A DNA stretch of 64,000 nt from Butyrivibrio proteoclasticus P6B7 (GCF_000622085.1 NZ_JHWL01000012.1:1-64000); one strand, 5' to 3'. Positions 47,826 through 56,517 are shown, counted from the first letter of the stretch. Program-made: numbers and translations. Notes: a model not told the origin generated them from the sequence alone.

Positions 47826-50324
47826 TTAATCAAGCTTAAGAATCAGCTTGAGCACTCGCTCTGCGCTTCTTTCAAGGTCTTTTCTCTTAAGGACCTTCTT
47901 GTCGATGGCTTCAAGGAGCTGATCTGTGTAGCCGCAGCCCATCTTGATATCGTTGCCTGCAAGGACTTCCTTGTAGTGCTCGCCGTAGCCCCACCAGTCG
48001 CTGACAACAACGCCATCAAAGCCCCACTCATCTCTAAGGATTCCTGTTAAAAGATCTGCTGACTCTGAGCAGCGCTGACCGTTGACGATGTTGTAGGAAG
48101 ACATGATGCTCCAAGGCTCTGCCTCTTTTACCACGATCTCGAAGGCCTTGAGGTAAATCTCTCTGATGGCACGCTCTGATGCTCTTGAGTCGCTGGCCTT
48201 TCTGTTGGATTCCTTGTTGTTAAGGGCAAAGTGCTTAGGTGTAGCGGCGATGTTGTTACTCTGAATTCCGCGAACCATGGCTGCTGCCTGTTTTCCTGCA
48301 AGGAATGGATCCTCTGAGTAATATTCAAAGTTTCTTCCGCAGAGAGGACTTCTGTGAATGTTAATGGCAGGTGTAAGCCATGCTCCAAAGTTGCATTCTT
48401 TGGCCTCTTCACCGCCAGCTACACCAACTTCATAGCAAATATCTTCATTCCAGGTGCAGGCAAGAAGTGTTGAGCATGGGAAAGCTGTTGTTACAACGCC
48501 AACCTCCTGCTGGATTCTAACGCCAGCAGGTCCGTCGCAGGTCTGCATTGATGGAACACCCACCTCTGGAAGATTGCCGTAGCCAAAGGTGTTGGCCATT
48601 CCTGTGTTAGGCTGTCCACCAAGAAGTGAAGCCAGCTGCTCGTCGGAAAGCTGTTTCATGAAGTCCTCGAGAGTTATCTTGCACTCAGCAACCTCAATGA
48701 ATTTCTTAGGATCTGTATCCTTGGCTGGTAAAAAGAGCTGCATCATTTCCTGAGGGCGAACCTTAGGAGTCTTAAGGACTTTCCAATTGATGGTCTCTTT
48801 CCAGTCTTTATCTCTTTTGAAAATAGTTGCGTAGGTATCAACAGGCTTGGTCTGAGGAAGGTCTTCAAAGCTTCCGTCAGCAAGCATTCTATTCTTAAGG
48901 GATGTAGGTGTGAGTCTGTTTGCAACCTGCTCTACAACTACGTTTTTAGTAAGCTTATAAGTATAGTCCAGCTCTTTTACGTCTCTAACAGAGGTTCCAA
49001 GGAAGAACTTGTACTCACCCTTTTCAAGAACCCATGCGGCTTTCTTGACCTTTCCAAGGTCGTCGTAGGAAGCCATGTCATCCATATAAAGAGCTATAGT
49101 CACTTTCTGACTCTCACCTGGCTGAAGAAGTCTTGTCTTAACGTATCCGCCAAGGGCCTTGGCTGGCTTACCAAGCTTACCCTGAGGAGCACTGTAGTAG
49201 AGCTGAACAACTTCCTTGCCTGGAATCTTGCCGATATTGGTGACTGTAGCGCTGACTACAATGGCATCTGCAAGACCAGACTCTTTCTTGTCAGTGCTCT
49301 TGGCTGTCTTTGCTTTTTCGTCCTGGAATTCTACAGTGAATGGCTCTGCCTTGTAGTCCTCTAAGAGGAATGTGGTGTAAGAAAGGCCGTATCCAAATGG
49401 ATAGTTGACCTTCTTAGCCGCTCCTGGAATTGTCTCAAAGTATCTGTAACCTACGTAGATATCCTCTGTGTAATCTACGTATTCGTCGTCTTCGTGGAAA
49501 CCTGCAGTTGAAGGGTAATCCTCCAACTTCTCCGCAAAGGTATCTGCAAGCTTTCCTGATGGGTTCTCTTTTCCAAGAAGGATCTTGGCTGCAGCAAGAC
49601 CGCCTTCCATTCCGCCCTGCCAAGCCATGAGAACTGCTGGAATCGCTTCGTTATCCTTGAACCATGTGGTGTCCACAACGCCGCCCACATTCATAACAAC
49701 GACTACATTAGAAAAATTCTCAGCAACCTGCTTAACCATCTTCTTCTCTGCGTTTGTGAGGTAGAAGTCGCCATGGTCAAAGATCTTGTTGCCTGCTGCC
49801 ACCAAGTCCACAGCCTCGCACTTGATTTCTCTGTCTACGCCAGCAACCTTTCTATCCCAGCCCTCGCCTGAGAATCTGCTGATGGTGATGATAGCTGTAT
49901 CTGTATAGGCTGAAGCGTCAGCAATGATGTCCTCTGGAAGAGATGGCTCTTTTAACATTCCAGGAACGATGCCCTGCTTGTACTGATCGTTAACATAATC
50001 CTCGTAGAATCTGGCAGACTTCTCGTAGATTGAGATGTCTGAAGAGAACATAGAAAGGCCCTGGTAGAGGTTTCTGATGTAAGGCACTGTTACATCGCCG
50101 CTTCCACCGCCTCCCTTAACATAATCAAAGGTTCCCTTACCAAAAAGAGCTACTCTAGTGCCCTTCTTAAGTGGGAGGAGATTTCTTTCGTTCTTTAAAA
50201 GAACCATGCCTTCGCAGGCGGCTGCACAGGATAAGTCGATGTGCTTCTTACTTGCTGTAACATAGGTTCTGTCCTCACCCAATGGGAGGTTTGGTGTATA
50301 TTTGATTCTTGCCCATTTTTCCAT
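47826..50324 (-). CDS. Domain-swapped GH3 beta-glucosidase-like enzyme
   Basis: 832 residues. The usual GH3 order is reversed: the alpha/beta sandwich comes first (GMVLLKNERNLLPLKKGTRV near residue 40), then the fibronectin-III-like domain (about 290-460), and the TIM-like catalytic domain is last, with the nucleophile D776 in VVVSDWWGYGEH. The SDW form points to beta-glucosidase-type activity. The same layout is known in the beta-glucosidase of Butyrivibrio fibrisolvens H17c. No signal peptide. It is followed by the pectinesterase gene; a shared transcript with a pectin enzyme suggests a mixed oligosaccharide substrate. Confidence 0.92.
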   Translation of the reverse strand: MEKWARIKYTPNLPLGEDRTYVTASKKHIDLSCAAACEGMVLLKNERNLLPLKKGTRVALFGKGTFDYVKGGGGSGDVTVPYIRNLYQGLSMFSSDISIYEKSARFYEDYVNDQYKQGIVPGMLKEPSLPEDIIADASAYTDTAIITISRFSGEGWDRKVAGVDREIKCEAVDLVAAGNKIFDHGDFYLTNAEKKMVKQVAENFSNVVVVMNVGGVVDTTWFKDNEAIPAVLMAWQGGMEGGLAAAKILLGKENPSGKLADTFAEKLEDYPSTAGFHEDDEYVDYTEDIYVGYRYFETIPGAAKKVNYPFGYGLSYTTFLLEDYKAEPFTVEFQDEKAKTAKSTDKKESGLADAIVVSATVTNIGKIPGKEVVQLYYSAPQGKLGKPAKALGGYVKTRLLQPGESQKVTIALYMDDMASYDDLGKVKKAAWVLEKGEYKFFLGTSVRDVKELDYTYKLTKNVVVEQVANRLTPTSLKNRMLADGSFEDLPQTKPVDTYATIFKRDKDWKETINWKVLKTPKVRPQEMMQLFLPAKDTDPKKFIEVAECKITLEDFMKQLSDEQLASLLGGQPNTGMANTFGYGNLPEVGVPSMQTCDGPAGVRIQQEVGVVTTAFPCSTLLACTWNEDICYEVGVAGGEEAKECNFGAWLTPAINIHRSPLCGRNFEYYSEDPFLAGKQAAAMVRGIQSNNIAATPKHFALNNKESNRKASDSRASERAIREIYLKAFEIVVKEAEPWSIMSSYNIVNGQRCSESADLLTGILRDEWGFDGVVVSDWWGYGEHYKEVLAGNDIKMGCGYTDQLLEAIDKKVLKRKDLERSAERVLKLILKLD

Positions 50325-50569
50325 AAAAAATACCTCGCTTGATAATTCACATATATATTGACTTTAGTATATTATCCAGCGGTTGGCAAAAGGTTTTTCA
50401 TGATTTTTCTGTTATTCTGTCCAATATTTTTGGGTACACATTTCAAAAAATGTGTGCTACAGTAATAATGCGTTAAAAAGGTTTATCTAAAATTCAACGC
50501 ATTCGTATTGAAAAGATTATTATTCAGATGTCTTTCAATAAATCTCCGAAGGAAAGGAAGGTGGTTTTT
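50325..50569. other. Intergenic region and mgtE leader, upstream part
   Basis: This stretch lies between the divergent GH3 and mgtE genes. It carries hairpins at 50436-50455 (ACACATTT with AAATGTGT) and at 50467-50503 (AATGCGTT with AACGCATT), then a purine-rich stretch ending in a ribosome site. I could not name a promoter with confidence, and it does not match an M-box Mg2+ riboswitch. Confidence 0.45.
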
Positions 50570-50638
50570 ATGAAGTCAGATACACATATATGTTTAAGTG
50601 ATCCTGCTCCTGGTCGAAGTACCAAGCTAAGAACCACC
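50560..50638 (+). promoter_or_regulatory. Leader hairpin covering the upstream frame start
   Basis: GGTGGTTTTTA (50560-50570) pairs with TAAGAACCACC (50628-50638), 11 pairs with one G-T. The left arm overlaps the end of the ribosome site GGAAGG (50556-50561) and the A of the ATG at 50570, so folding would hide that start. Confidence 0.5.
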
Positions 50639-50698
50639 ATCAATTTCATAAAAGGAGATTTATACAATGGAATTACAAGAAGAGAAGACAATCGCTGA
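50570..50698 (+). CDS. Putative Mg2+-responsive leader peptide
   Basis: A 42-codon frame that starts at ATG 50570, 8 bases after GGAAGG, and ends at TGA 50696-50698, overlapping the first 32 bases of mgtE in another frame. The peptide starts MKSDTHICLSDPAPGRSTKL. The Asp-Pro-Ala-Pro run followed by basic residues resembles the mgtL leader of Salmonella, whose alternating Pro and acidic residues make ribosomes stall or fall off at low Mg2+. Ribosomes translating it would run over the mgtE ribosome site (GGAG 50654-50657). That it is translated and sensitive to Mg2+ is inference; a chance frame cannot be excluded. Confidence 0.45.
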   Translation: MKSDTHICLSDPAPGRSTKLRTTINFIKGDLYNGITRREDNR

Positions 50699-52031
50699 AA
50701 TTCTACAAGAGCTTCTTGAATCCAGGCAATACACAATGCTTCGCCAGACCATCTCAGAGATGAACACAGTAGATATCGCTGCTGCCATGGGTGAGATGGA
50801 GGAGGAGGATTCCCTTAAGATGTTCAGAATCCTTCCAAAAGACATGGCTGCTGATGTTTTTGCCGATCTGGAACTGGATAATCAGCAGTATATTATCCGT
50901 TCACTGTCAGATCGAGAAGCTTCCAACGTTATTGACAATCTAATGGCCGATGATGCTACAGACTTGCTGGAAGAAATGCCTGCAAGCGTTGTTAAGCGCA
51001 TCCTGGCTAACGCAAGCCCTGAAACAAGAGCTGATATCAACCATCTGCTTCAGTATCCTGAGGATTCCGCTGGTAGTATCATGACCGTGGAGTATGTAGA
51101 CCTCAGAGAGGATATGACTGTGGCAGATGCTATTGAGCGTATCCGTTCAAAGGGCGTTGATTCTGAGACTATCAACATCTGCTACGTTGTAACCAAGCAG
51201 AAGGTCCTGGTTGGTACTGTGGCCCTCAGATACCTGCTGATCATGAAGCCTGATGATATTATTGGTGACATCATGAACACCAATGTCATCAGCATCAACA
51301 CCATGACTGACCAGGAAGAAGCTGCCAGAATGTTCCAGAAATACGGCTTTACCGCCATGCCCGTTGTAGACAACGAGAATCGTATGGTCGGTATCATCAC
51401 CATCGATGACGTAGTGGACATCCTGGAAGAAGAGGCTACCGAGGATATCGAGAAGATGGCTGCTATCGTGCCATCCGACAAGCCCTATCCAAAGGTTGGT
51501 ATTTTTGAGACCTACAAGAGCAGAATTCCCTGGCTTTTGTTCCTGATGGTAAGTGCCACATTTACAGGCGCCATCATTACAGGCTTTGAGGATGCTCTTT
51601 CATCATTTGTTGTACTGACAGCATACATTCCAATGCTGATGGATACCGGCGGTAATGCAGGTTCCCAGGCAAGTGTTTCAATCATTCGTGGATTGTCACT
51701 TAAAGAGATTGAGTTTAAGGATCTGTTCAAGATCATCTGGAAAGAGGCCCGTGTTGCTCTGCTTTGCGGCTTAACACTTTCTCTTGCCAACTTTATCAAG
51801 CTTCTTTTGCTTGATCGCCTGCAGCTTGAAGTTGCTGCTGTTATCTGCCTGACACTGCTCGTAGTAGTGCTCATTGCTAAGTTTGTTGGCTGCTGCCTTC
51901 CTATGCTGGCTTCACGCCTTGGCTTCGACCCAGCAGTTATGGCCAGCCCATTTATCACAACAATTGTTGATGCACTTTCACTTCTGGTGTACTTCAATGT
52001 GGCAACAAGTTTGCTTCACCTGGGGACATGA
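50667..52031 (+). CDS. mgtE: MgtE-family Mg2+ channel
   Basis: 454 residues. MgtE is a Mg2+-gated channel of the cytoplasmic membrane. It has an N-terminal helical domain (about 1-130), two CBS domains (about 135-265), a connecting helix, and five C-terminal membrane segments. The pore sequence PMLMDTGGNAGSQAS and the conserved Asp in FDPAVMASPFITTIVDALS are intact. GGAG lies 9 bases ahead of ATG 50667. It is preceded by a leader with a small overlapping frame and transcribed alone, with hairpin terminators about 110 bases after its stop. Confidence 0.95.
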   Translation: MELQEEKTIAEILQELLESRQYTMLRQTISEMNTVDIAAAMGEMEEEDSLKMFRILPKDMAADVFADLELDNQQYIIRSLSDREASNVIDNLMADDATDLLEEMPASVVKRILANASPETRADINHLLQYPEDSAGSIMTVEYVDLREDMTVADAIERIRSKGVDSETINICYVVTKQKVLVGTVALRYLLIMKPDDIIGDIMNTNVISINTMTDQEEAARMFQKYGFTAMPVVDNENRMVGIITIDDVVDILEEEATEDIEKMAAIVPSDKPYPKVGIFETYKSRIPWLLFLMVSATFTGAIITGFEDALSSFVVLTAYIPMLMDTGGNAGSQASVSIIRGLSLKEIEFKDLFKIIWKEARVALLCGLTLSLANFIKLLLLDRLQLEVAAVICLTLLVVVLIAKFVGCCLPMLASRLGFDPAVMASPFITTIVDALSLLVYFNVATSLLHLGT

Positions 52032-52141
52032 GGGTAGACAATGTAGTGAATAAACTACATAGTTGTAGAACTACAGAGATAGTGGCTAAGATGCGGCGTT
52101 ATTGCTGCGGAGAGGCGATTAAATATGTGTGAACACATAAT

Positions 52142-52181
52142 ATGCGGATAAGAGACGCTGAATCAGCTCTCTTATCCGCAT
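52142..52181 (+). terminator. Terminator of mgtE
   Basis: ATGCGGATAAGAG (52142-52154) pairs perfectly with CTCTTATCCGCAT (52169-52181), followed by TTTTTGTT. Confidence 0.88.
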
Positions 52182-52212
52182 TTTTGTTGGATGAGTGACG
52201 GATACAATAGAT

Positions 52213-52253
52213 TTGCGGATAAAGCGGGCTGATTCATGATCTCTTATTCGCAA
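52213..52253. terminator. Second, degenerate terminator-like hairpin
   Basis: TTGCGGATAA (52213-52222) pairs with TTATTCGCAA (52244-52253) with one G-T pair, followed by GTTTTGTT. Its arms and loop resemble the perfect terminator 60 bases upstream, so it looks like a decayed copy. Confidence 0.5.
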
Positions 52254-52292
52254 GTTTTGTTGATTGAATGGTGGCTGAAAAGACGTGTTCGC

Positions 52293-52336
52293 AAAAAATA
52301 CAGAAAAATCGCCATTTTTTGGATTTTTACCGTAAT
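52293..52336. repeat. 44-base repeat, copy 1
   Basis: It begins AAAAAATACAGAAAAATCGC and ends TTTTTACCGTAAT. Copy 2 is identical over the first 22 and last 13 bases, with a divergent centre. The two ends are also near-complementary (TACxGxAAAAATC-type arms), so each copy is an imperfect palindrome. Confidence 0.7.
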
Positions 52337-52447
52337 GGTTTCCCGAGTTCCTCCAAAAACAATCGGAATGTAGTTATAATACATTCGCAATTTTGCAAAA
52401 ACGTTCTCTTGCTTCAATCACCGTATATTAGTGCACTTTTTATTGTG

Positions 52448-52491
52448 AAAAAATACAGAAAAATCGCCAAAATTTCTATTTTTACCGTAAT
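52448..52491. repeat. 44-base repeat, copy 2
   Basis: Same element and orientation as copy 1, 155 bases downstream, with only the central 9 bases mostly different. It lies 20 bases beyond the 3' end of the VanZ-like gene, so it may be in that gene's 3' untranslated RNA. Confidence 0.7.
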
Positions 52492-52511
52492 TTTCCATGG
52501 AAACTATTTTT

Positions 52512-53147
52512 CTAGTTTTCTCGGAACGCTCTCCTGAACACCACGCGTACCACCGCGTACATGACTACTGCACCGAGTACGTTAAGGATGAAGTCGTCGA
52601 TGTCGCAGGAGCCAACGCAGAATAGGAACTGTGTGGACTCGATAAATACTACAACCAGTGCTGCCATAAGGGTAAAGGGCAGGAAGTGTCTTGCCCGTCT
52701 GAACAGTGCTGGCAAGAAGAAGCCCAGGGGCGCAAGGGCAGCGAGGTTTCCAAGAATGTTAATTGCAAAATATCTAAAGGAAGTGCTGTATTTAATGGCA
52801 TTCCTAATGGTCTTAAAGGGCACGAAGTTACACCTGAACTTCAGATAGTAGTTCAGCCTGTCTCTACTGGAAAATATCAGCTGCGGTGTCGCTCTTCTGA
52901 CGCTAAAGGTCAGCAGAAACAGGAATAATAAGTAAAACACAAAGGCAGCCCACAAAAACACTCGTCTAGCCCTATGTTCCCTCTCTGGATTATGTCTCCC
53001 ATAGAGTCTTACGGCATTGTAAGAGAACAAAAGCGTCACCACAAACAGGATCAGCATATATGTATAGGAGAATTCATTAATTCCCCATAGAAACACCAGG
53101 CCGAAGACCGTGGCCACCGCCAGTGAAATGTACATCTTAATTTTCAT
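52512..53147 (-). CDS. VanZ-like membrane protein
   Basis: 211 residues with five to six membrane segments. The VanZ-family signature is present: CNFVPFKTI, then NILGNLAALAPLGFFLPAL, IESTQFLFCVGSCDIDDFIL and NVLGAVVMY. VanZ itself gives low-level teicoplanin resistance; most chromosomal relatives have an unknown envelope role, so resistance should not be assumed. The start overlaps the end of the GH13 gene by 11 bases, indicating coupled translation. It is the last gene of a compact minus-strand run. Confidence 0.88.
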   Translation of the reverse strand: MKIKMYISLAVATVFGLVFLWGINEFSYTYMLILFVVTLLFSYNAVRLYGRHNPEREHRARRVFLWAAFVFYLLFLFLLTFSVRRATPQLIFSSRDRLNYYLKFRCNFVPFKTIRNAIKYSTSFRYFAINILGNLAALAPLGFFLPALFRRARHFLPFTLMAALVVVFIESTQFLFCVGSCDIDDFILNVLGAVVMYAVVRVVFRRAFREN

Positions 53148-54927
53148 ATCTATATATTCTACACTCGAAAGGTCGAAGGAATCCGTGTTTCACCTCGATC
53201 TCTTCAATCTCCTTATCGATATATTCCTTAAAATTCTCATTTTTCAGTTTATCTCTACCATTATCTACACCATTAAAATCCGCTGTCAATTCCACATTTC
53301 TTCCAGTTCCATCACCAGCATACTTCCTGGCATAATTACACAGCACCAGCTCACCGTGCTTCCCGGCAAACTTCTTGGGCTTGTAGGCTTTGACTGGAAG
53401 TCTTGAAAATGAGCAGATCACAAGGTATGACTCGCCGCCACGGCTTCGCTCATACATGTAGATATTCTTATCCTTAGCAAAGTGCTCAGTATAATCTCCG
53501 TAGATCAGCGTATCTGAAGACTTCCTAAGGGCCAGGCATTTCCTGTAGAAATTCAGGATGCTGTCAGGTTCACCCTCTTCAGCTGCCACATTGATCCTCT
53601 TATAATTGGGATTAACGTAGAACCAGGGCCTTACCTTGGAAAAGCCCGCATTCTCGCTACTATCCCACTGCATAGGAGTCCTTGCTGAGTCCCTACTTGA
53701 TAAATGAATCCTGTGAAGTCTCCTCTCGGGATCCTCCTTGAGATGATAGGTGTGGTAGTTGGTCTTGGAGGACACATCCACGTATTGGTCGATGGACATG
53801 AGCTTAATGTTGGTCATGCCAATCTCCTGCCCCTGATACACAAAAGGTGTTCCCTGCTGGAAGATGTAGCTGGCAGCCAGCATGGTGCCACTCTCCCTCC
53901 AGAAATGATGACTTCCGTACCTGCTGATAATCCTTGGATGATCGTGGTTCTCAAGGTACAGCGCATTCCAACCCTTGCCATTCAGGGCATACTGCCACTT
54001 AGAAAAGGCCTTCTTAAGCTTGATTAGAGAAAATGGCCTGTGGACATACTCAGTGTACAAGCAGTCCGCCATCATATGGTCAAAAGAAAACATCATATCC
54101 AGGGACTTAGTGGGCCCCGTAAGATAATTCATAGCAGACTTAACAGTAGTCATAGGTCCCTCACCAAGTTGGAAGCAGTCATACTCATCGCAGACCTTCC
54201 TAAACTCCGCCAAGTACTCATGAATATGCGGACCATCCTTATAATATGGCATTCCATTTACCGCAGGTAGGAAAGGCACGCCATTTGGCAGCCCCTCAAC
54301 CTTGGAAATGAAATTGATAACATCCTCTCTAAAGCCGTCCACTCCCATGTCCAGCCAGAAACGCATAATACTCTTAACTTCCTCCCTGACCTTAGGGTTG
54401 TCCATATTTAGGTCAGGCTGCTTCTTGGCAAAGATATGGAGATAGTACTGTCCCCTCTCAGGAACGTACTCCCAGGCCTTGCCTTCAAAAAGGCTATCCC
54501 AGTTGTTGGGCTTATCACGCCAGATATAATAGTCGCTATAAGGGTTGTCCTTGCCCTTCTTACTTTCCAGAAACCAGGGATGCTCATCAGATGTGTGATT
54601 CACCACCAGGTCCATTATCACCTTAAGTCCCATCTCATGGGCTTTAAAAAGAACTTTCTTAAACTGCTCAAGAGTTCCAAAATCCGGATGGATATCCTTG
54701 TAGTCGGAAATGTCATATCCAAAATCCGCATTTGGTGAAGGGTATATGGGAGAGAACCAGATTCCATCAACGCCCAAGGACTTCACATACTCAAGCTTGT
54801 CATAGACGCCGTAGAGATCTCCAATTCCGTCTCCATTTCCATCTGCAAAGCTCCTGACCCAAATCTGGTAGAAGCTCATCCTCTTGTACCAGTCTCTATT
54901 CTTTACATTAGAATTGCTATCTTTCAT
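53137..54927 (-). CDS. GH13 alpha-glucosidase/oligo-1,6-glucosidase-like
   Basis: 596 residues, intracellular. The GH13 regions are in order: DLVVNHTSDEHPWF, GFREDVINF (nucleophile D202), LGEGPMTT (acid/base E256) and ENHDHPR. Length and the QPDLNMDNPKVREEV segment fit the oligo-1,6-glucosidase/trehalose-6-phosphate hydrolase/alpha-glucosidase subfamily, which cleaves small alpha-glucosides. Family members often read GFRMD and VGEM at the two catalytic sites; here Glu and Gly replace the Met residues, which may affect specificity. It follows the GT4 gene by 47 bases. Confidence 0.92.
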   Translation of the reverse strand: MKDSNSNVKNRDWYKRMSFYQIWVRSFADGNGDGIGDLYGVYDKLEYVKSLGVDGIWFSPIYPSPNADFGYDISDYKDIHPDFGTLEQFKKVLFKAHEMGLKVIMDLVVNHTSDEHPWFLESKKGKDNPYSDYYIWRDKPNNWDSLFEGKAWEYVPERGQYYLHIFAKKQPDLNMDNPKVREEVKSIMRFWLDMGVDGFREDVINFISKVEGLPNGVPFLPAVNGMPYYKDGPHIHEYLAEFRKVCDEYDCFQLGEGPMTTVKSAMNYLTGPTKSLDMMFSFDHMMADCLYTEYVHRPFSLIKLKKAFSKWQYALNGKGWNALYLENHDHPRIISRYGSHHFWRESGTMLAASYIFQQGTPFVYQGQEIGMTNIKLMSIDQYVDVSSKTNYHTYHLKEDPERRLHRIHLSSRDSARTPMQWDSSENAGFSKVRPWFYVNPNYKRINVAAEEGEPDSILNFYRKCLALRKSSDTLIYGDYTEHFAKDKNIYMYERSRGGESYLVICSFSRLPVKAYKPKKFAGKHGELVLCNYARKYAGDGTGRNVELTADFNGVDNGRDKLKNENFKEYIDKEIEEIEVKHGFLRPFECRIYRYEN

Positions 54928-54974
54928 GAATCATCCTCGATTCGATATCACCTGTTAATACCTGTTAACACCTG

Positions 54975-56462
54975 TTAATCCTCACCAATTCTGGACATCT
55001 TATCTTTAATATCATTTTTCATGTCATTAACGTTATCTTTGAATTCTTCCATGTTGTCCTTAATATCATTCTTAAAGTCAGCAACATTATCCCTAAATTC
55101 TTCCATGTTATCCTTGATATCATTCTTCCAGTCTGTGACATTATCCCTAAAGTCATTCCTAAATTCCTGGAAGTTATCCCTCATGCCCCAGTAGATGCTC
55201 CTTGGTGTATCAACGAATACCCTCTCAGTACCGTCAAGAACGGTAGCTGCAGACTTCATAAGATACTCAAAGCTCTGGTGCTTGCGGATTCCAAGTTCTC
55301 CGGAGCGCACCATCTCATTAAGCTCCTTATAACGGTCGTAGGCTAGTCTCACAGCCTGCTCCCAGGAAATATAAATCTCATCCATGGCATTTTGTCCAAC
55401 CTGGTGGAGATGAGATAGATCTTTTGCCACCTCTTCCAGAAGCGCCGCCATGGACTGTGCATTCTCTTCGATCAAGAAACCGTTTCTATCGTGGGTTATT
55501 CCCTCTGCTGCGCAGGATCCCTTTATCAGCACGCTGGCAAGGCCGCAGGCTGCTGCCTCCCTGACAACAATTCCGTTAGTATCATAGACAGATGGGAAAA
55601 GAAATAGATCTGCCCTGGTATTCCATGCGCGAAGCTTTTCTCTGTCATGCTCTGGGCCAGTAAATATCACCTTTCCGCTGATTCCATACTCATTAACCAG
55701 CGCCTTCATCTCGTCCTCGTCAGCACCGCCGCCAACAAAGACCATTCTGAAGTCAACGCCCTTGTCTGAAAGCATCTTAAGGGCATCGACAATAATAGGA
55801 AGTCCCTTGTATTTCATAAGTCTTCCCACAAAAAGAAATACCGGCACGCCCTCAGGAAGGTCGTAGGCAGAAGTTAGCTCTTTTACCCTGTCCTCATCTA
55901 CGCGGCCCTTAGGGAAATCCACGCCGTTATTCATAACTCTGTATTCGCCCTGATAGCCCAGAGAGCGAAGGTTCTCGCCGGCTCCCTCGGATACGACCCA
56001 CACGTCGTCGCAGGCTTCAATGTTGTTTATCATGGTCCTGATGGTCTCCTTTTTAAGGAAGCCCTCGCCCACAGCCCTTGCTATGTCCACGTCGAACTTG
56101 GTGTGGTAGGTAAAGACGATAGGCGCGCCAGTCTCCTTCCTTAAGATCCTGGCCATGATTGTGGAAACTGCAGGGCAATGAGTGTGGATGATGTCTGGCT
56201 TCATGCTGGCCATCTCATCGATTTCCCTTATGGAGAAGGGATATCCTGTCCTGTAGCCCTTTATAAAATCCGTGGTGTCAAAGCTGTGGTAAGGCACAAC
56301 TTTGTAAGGATAGCCTGAGTAGTCCGCATCAGGATATCCCGGTGTTCCCACCACAACGTTAGATTCAAGCTGATTAGTAAGCACATTTCCGTAGTTCATG
56401 ACAACGTTGGCAACGCCGTCGATCACCGGCGGAAATGAATCATTCAAAAGACATATATTCAT
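54975..56462 (-). CDS. GT4 glycosyltransferase with 18-residue repeat tail
   Basis: 495 residues. Residues 1-390 form a GT-B glycosyltransferase: N-terminal NICLLNDSFPPVIDGVANVV, HTHCPAVSTIMARIL, nucleotide-binding VGRLMKYKG, and the E-x7-E-type sugar-nucleotide site FPSVYDTNGIVVREAAACG. This resembles diacylglycerol/lipid glycosyltransferases and related GT4 enzymes. The last 65 or so residues are a charged repeat of 18 residues (KNDIKDNMEEFKDNV-type) predicted to form a continuous amphipathic helix, perhaps for membrane or self association. The product is unknown; it could be a glycolipid or a cell-wall glycan. Confidence 0.85.
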   Translation of the reverse strand: MNICLLNDSFPPVIDGVANVVMNYGNVLTNQLESNVVVGTPGYPDADYSGYPYKVVPYHSFDTTDFIKGYRTGYPFSIREIDEMASMKPDIIHTHCPAVSTIMARILRKETGAPIVFTYHTKFDVDIARAVGEGFLKKETIRTMINNIEACDDVWVVSEGAGENLRSLGYQGEYRVMNNGVDFPKGRVDEDRVKELTSAYDLPEGVPVFLFVGRLMKYKGLPIIVDALKMLSDKGVDFRMVFVGGGADEDEMKALVNEYGISGKVIFTGPEHDREKLRAWNTRADLFLFPSVYDTNGIVVREAAACGLASVLIKGSCAAEGITHDRNGFLIEENAQSMAALLEEVAKDLSHLHQVGQNAMDEIYISWEQAVRLAYDRYKELNEMVRSGELGIRKHQSFEYLMKSAATVLDGTERVFVDTPRSIYWGMRDNFQEFRNDFRDNVTDWKNDIKDNMEEFRDNVADFKNDIKDNMEEFKDNVNDMKNDIKDKMSRIGED

Positions 56463-56517
56463 CAGGTAAGCCTCGATTCATAGTTTCGTTTATCAATATC
56501 TGCATTCCTGCATGATT

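Larger units (their letters stand above)
52032..52511. other. Convergent intergenic region with repeats
   Basis: About 480 bases separate the ends of mgtE and the VanZ-like gene. They hold small hairpins at 52041-52060 and 52124-52139, two related terminator-like stems (52142-52181 and 52213-52253), and two copies of a 44-base AT-rich element (52293-52336 and 52448-52491). I see no coding frame with a ribosome site. Confidence 0.6.

Noticed and set aside
50325..50666. M-box Mg2+ riboswitch upstream of mgtE
   Set aside because: The conserved M-box blocks are not visible and the leader is short and differently structured; the small frame is a better explanation.
52512..53147. Glycopeptide resistance determinant
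   Set aside because: Only a VanZ-family membrane protein is present, without vanH, vanA, vanX or regulators; such proteins are common chromosomal genes.
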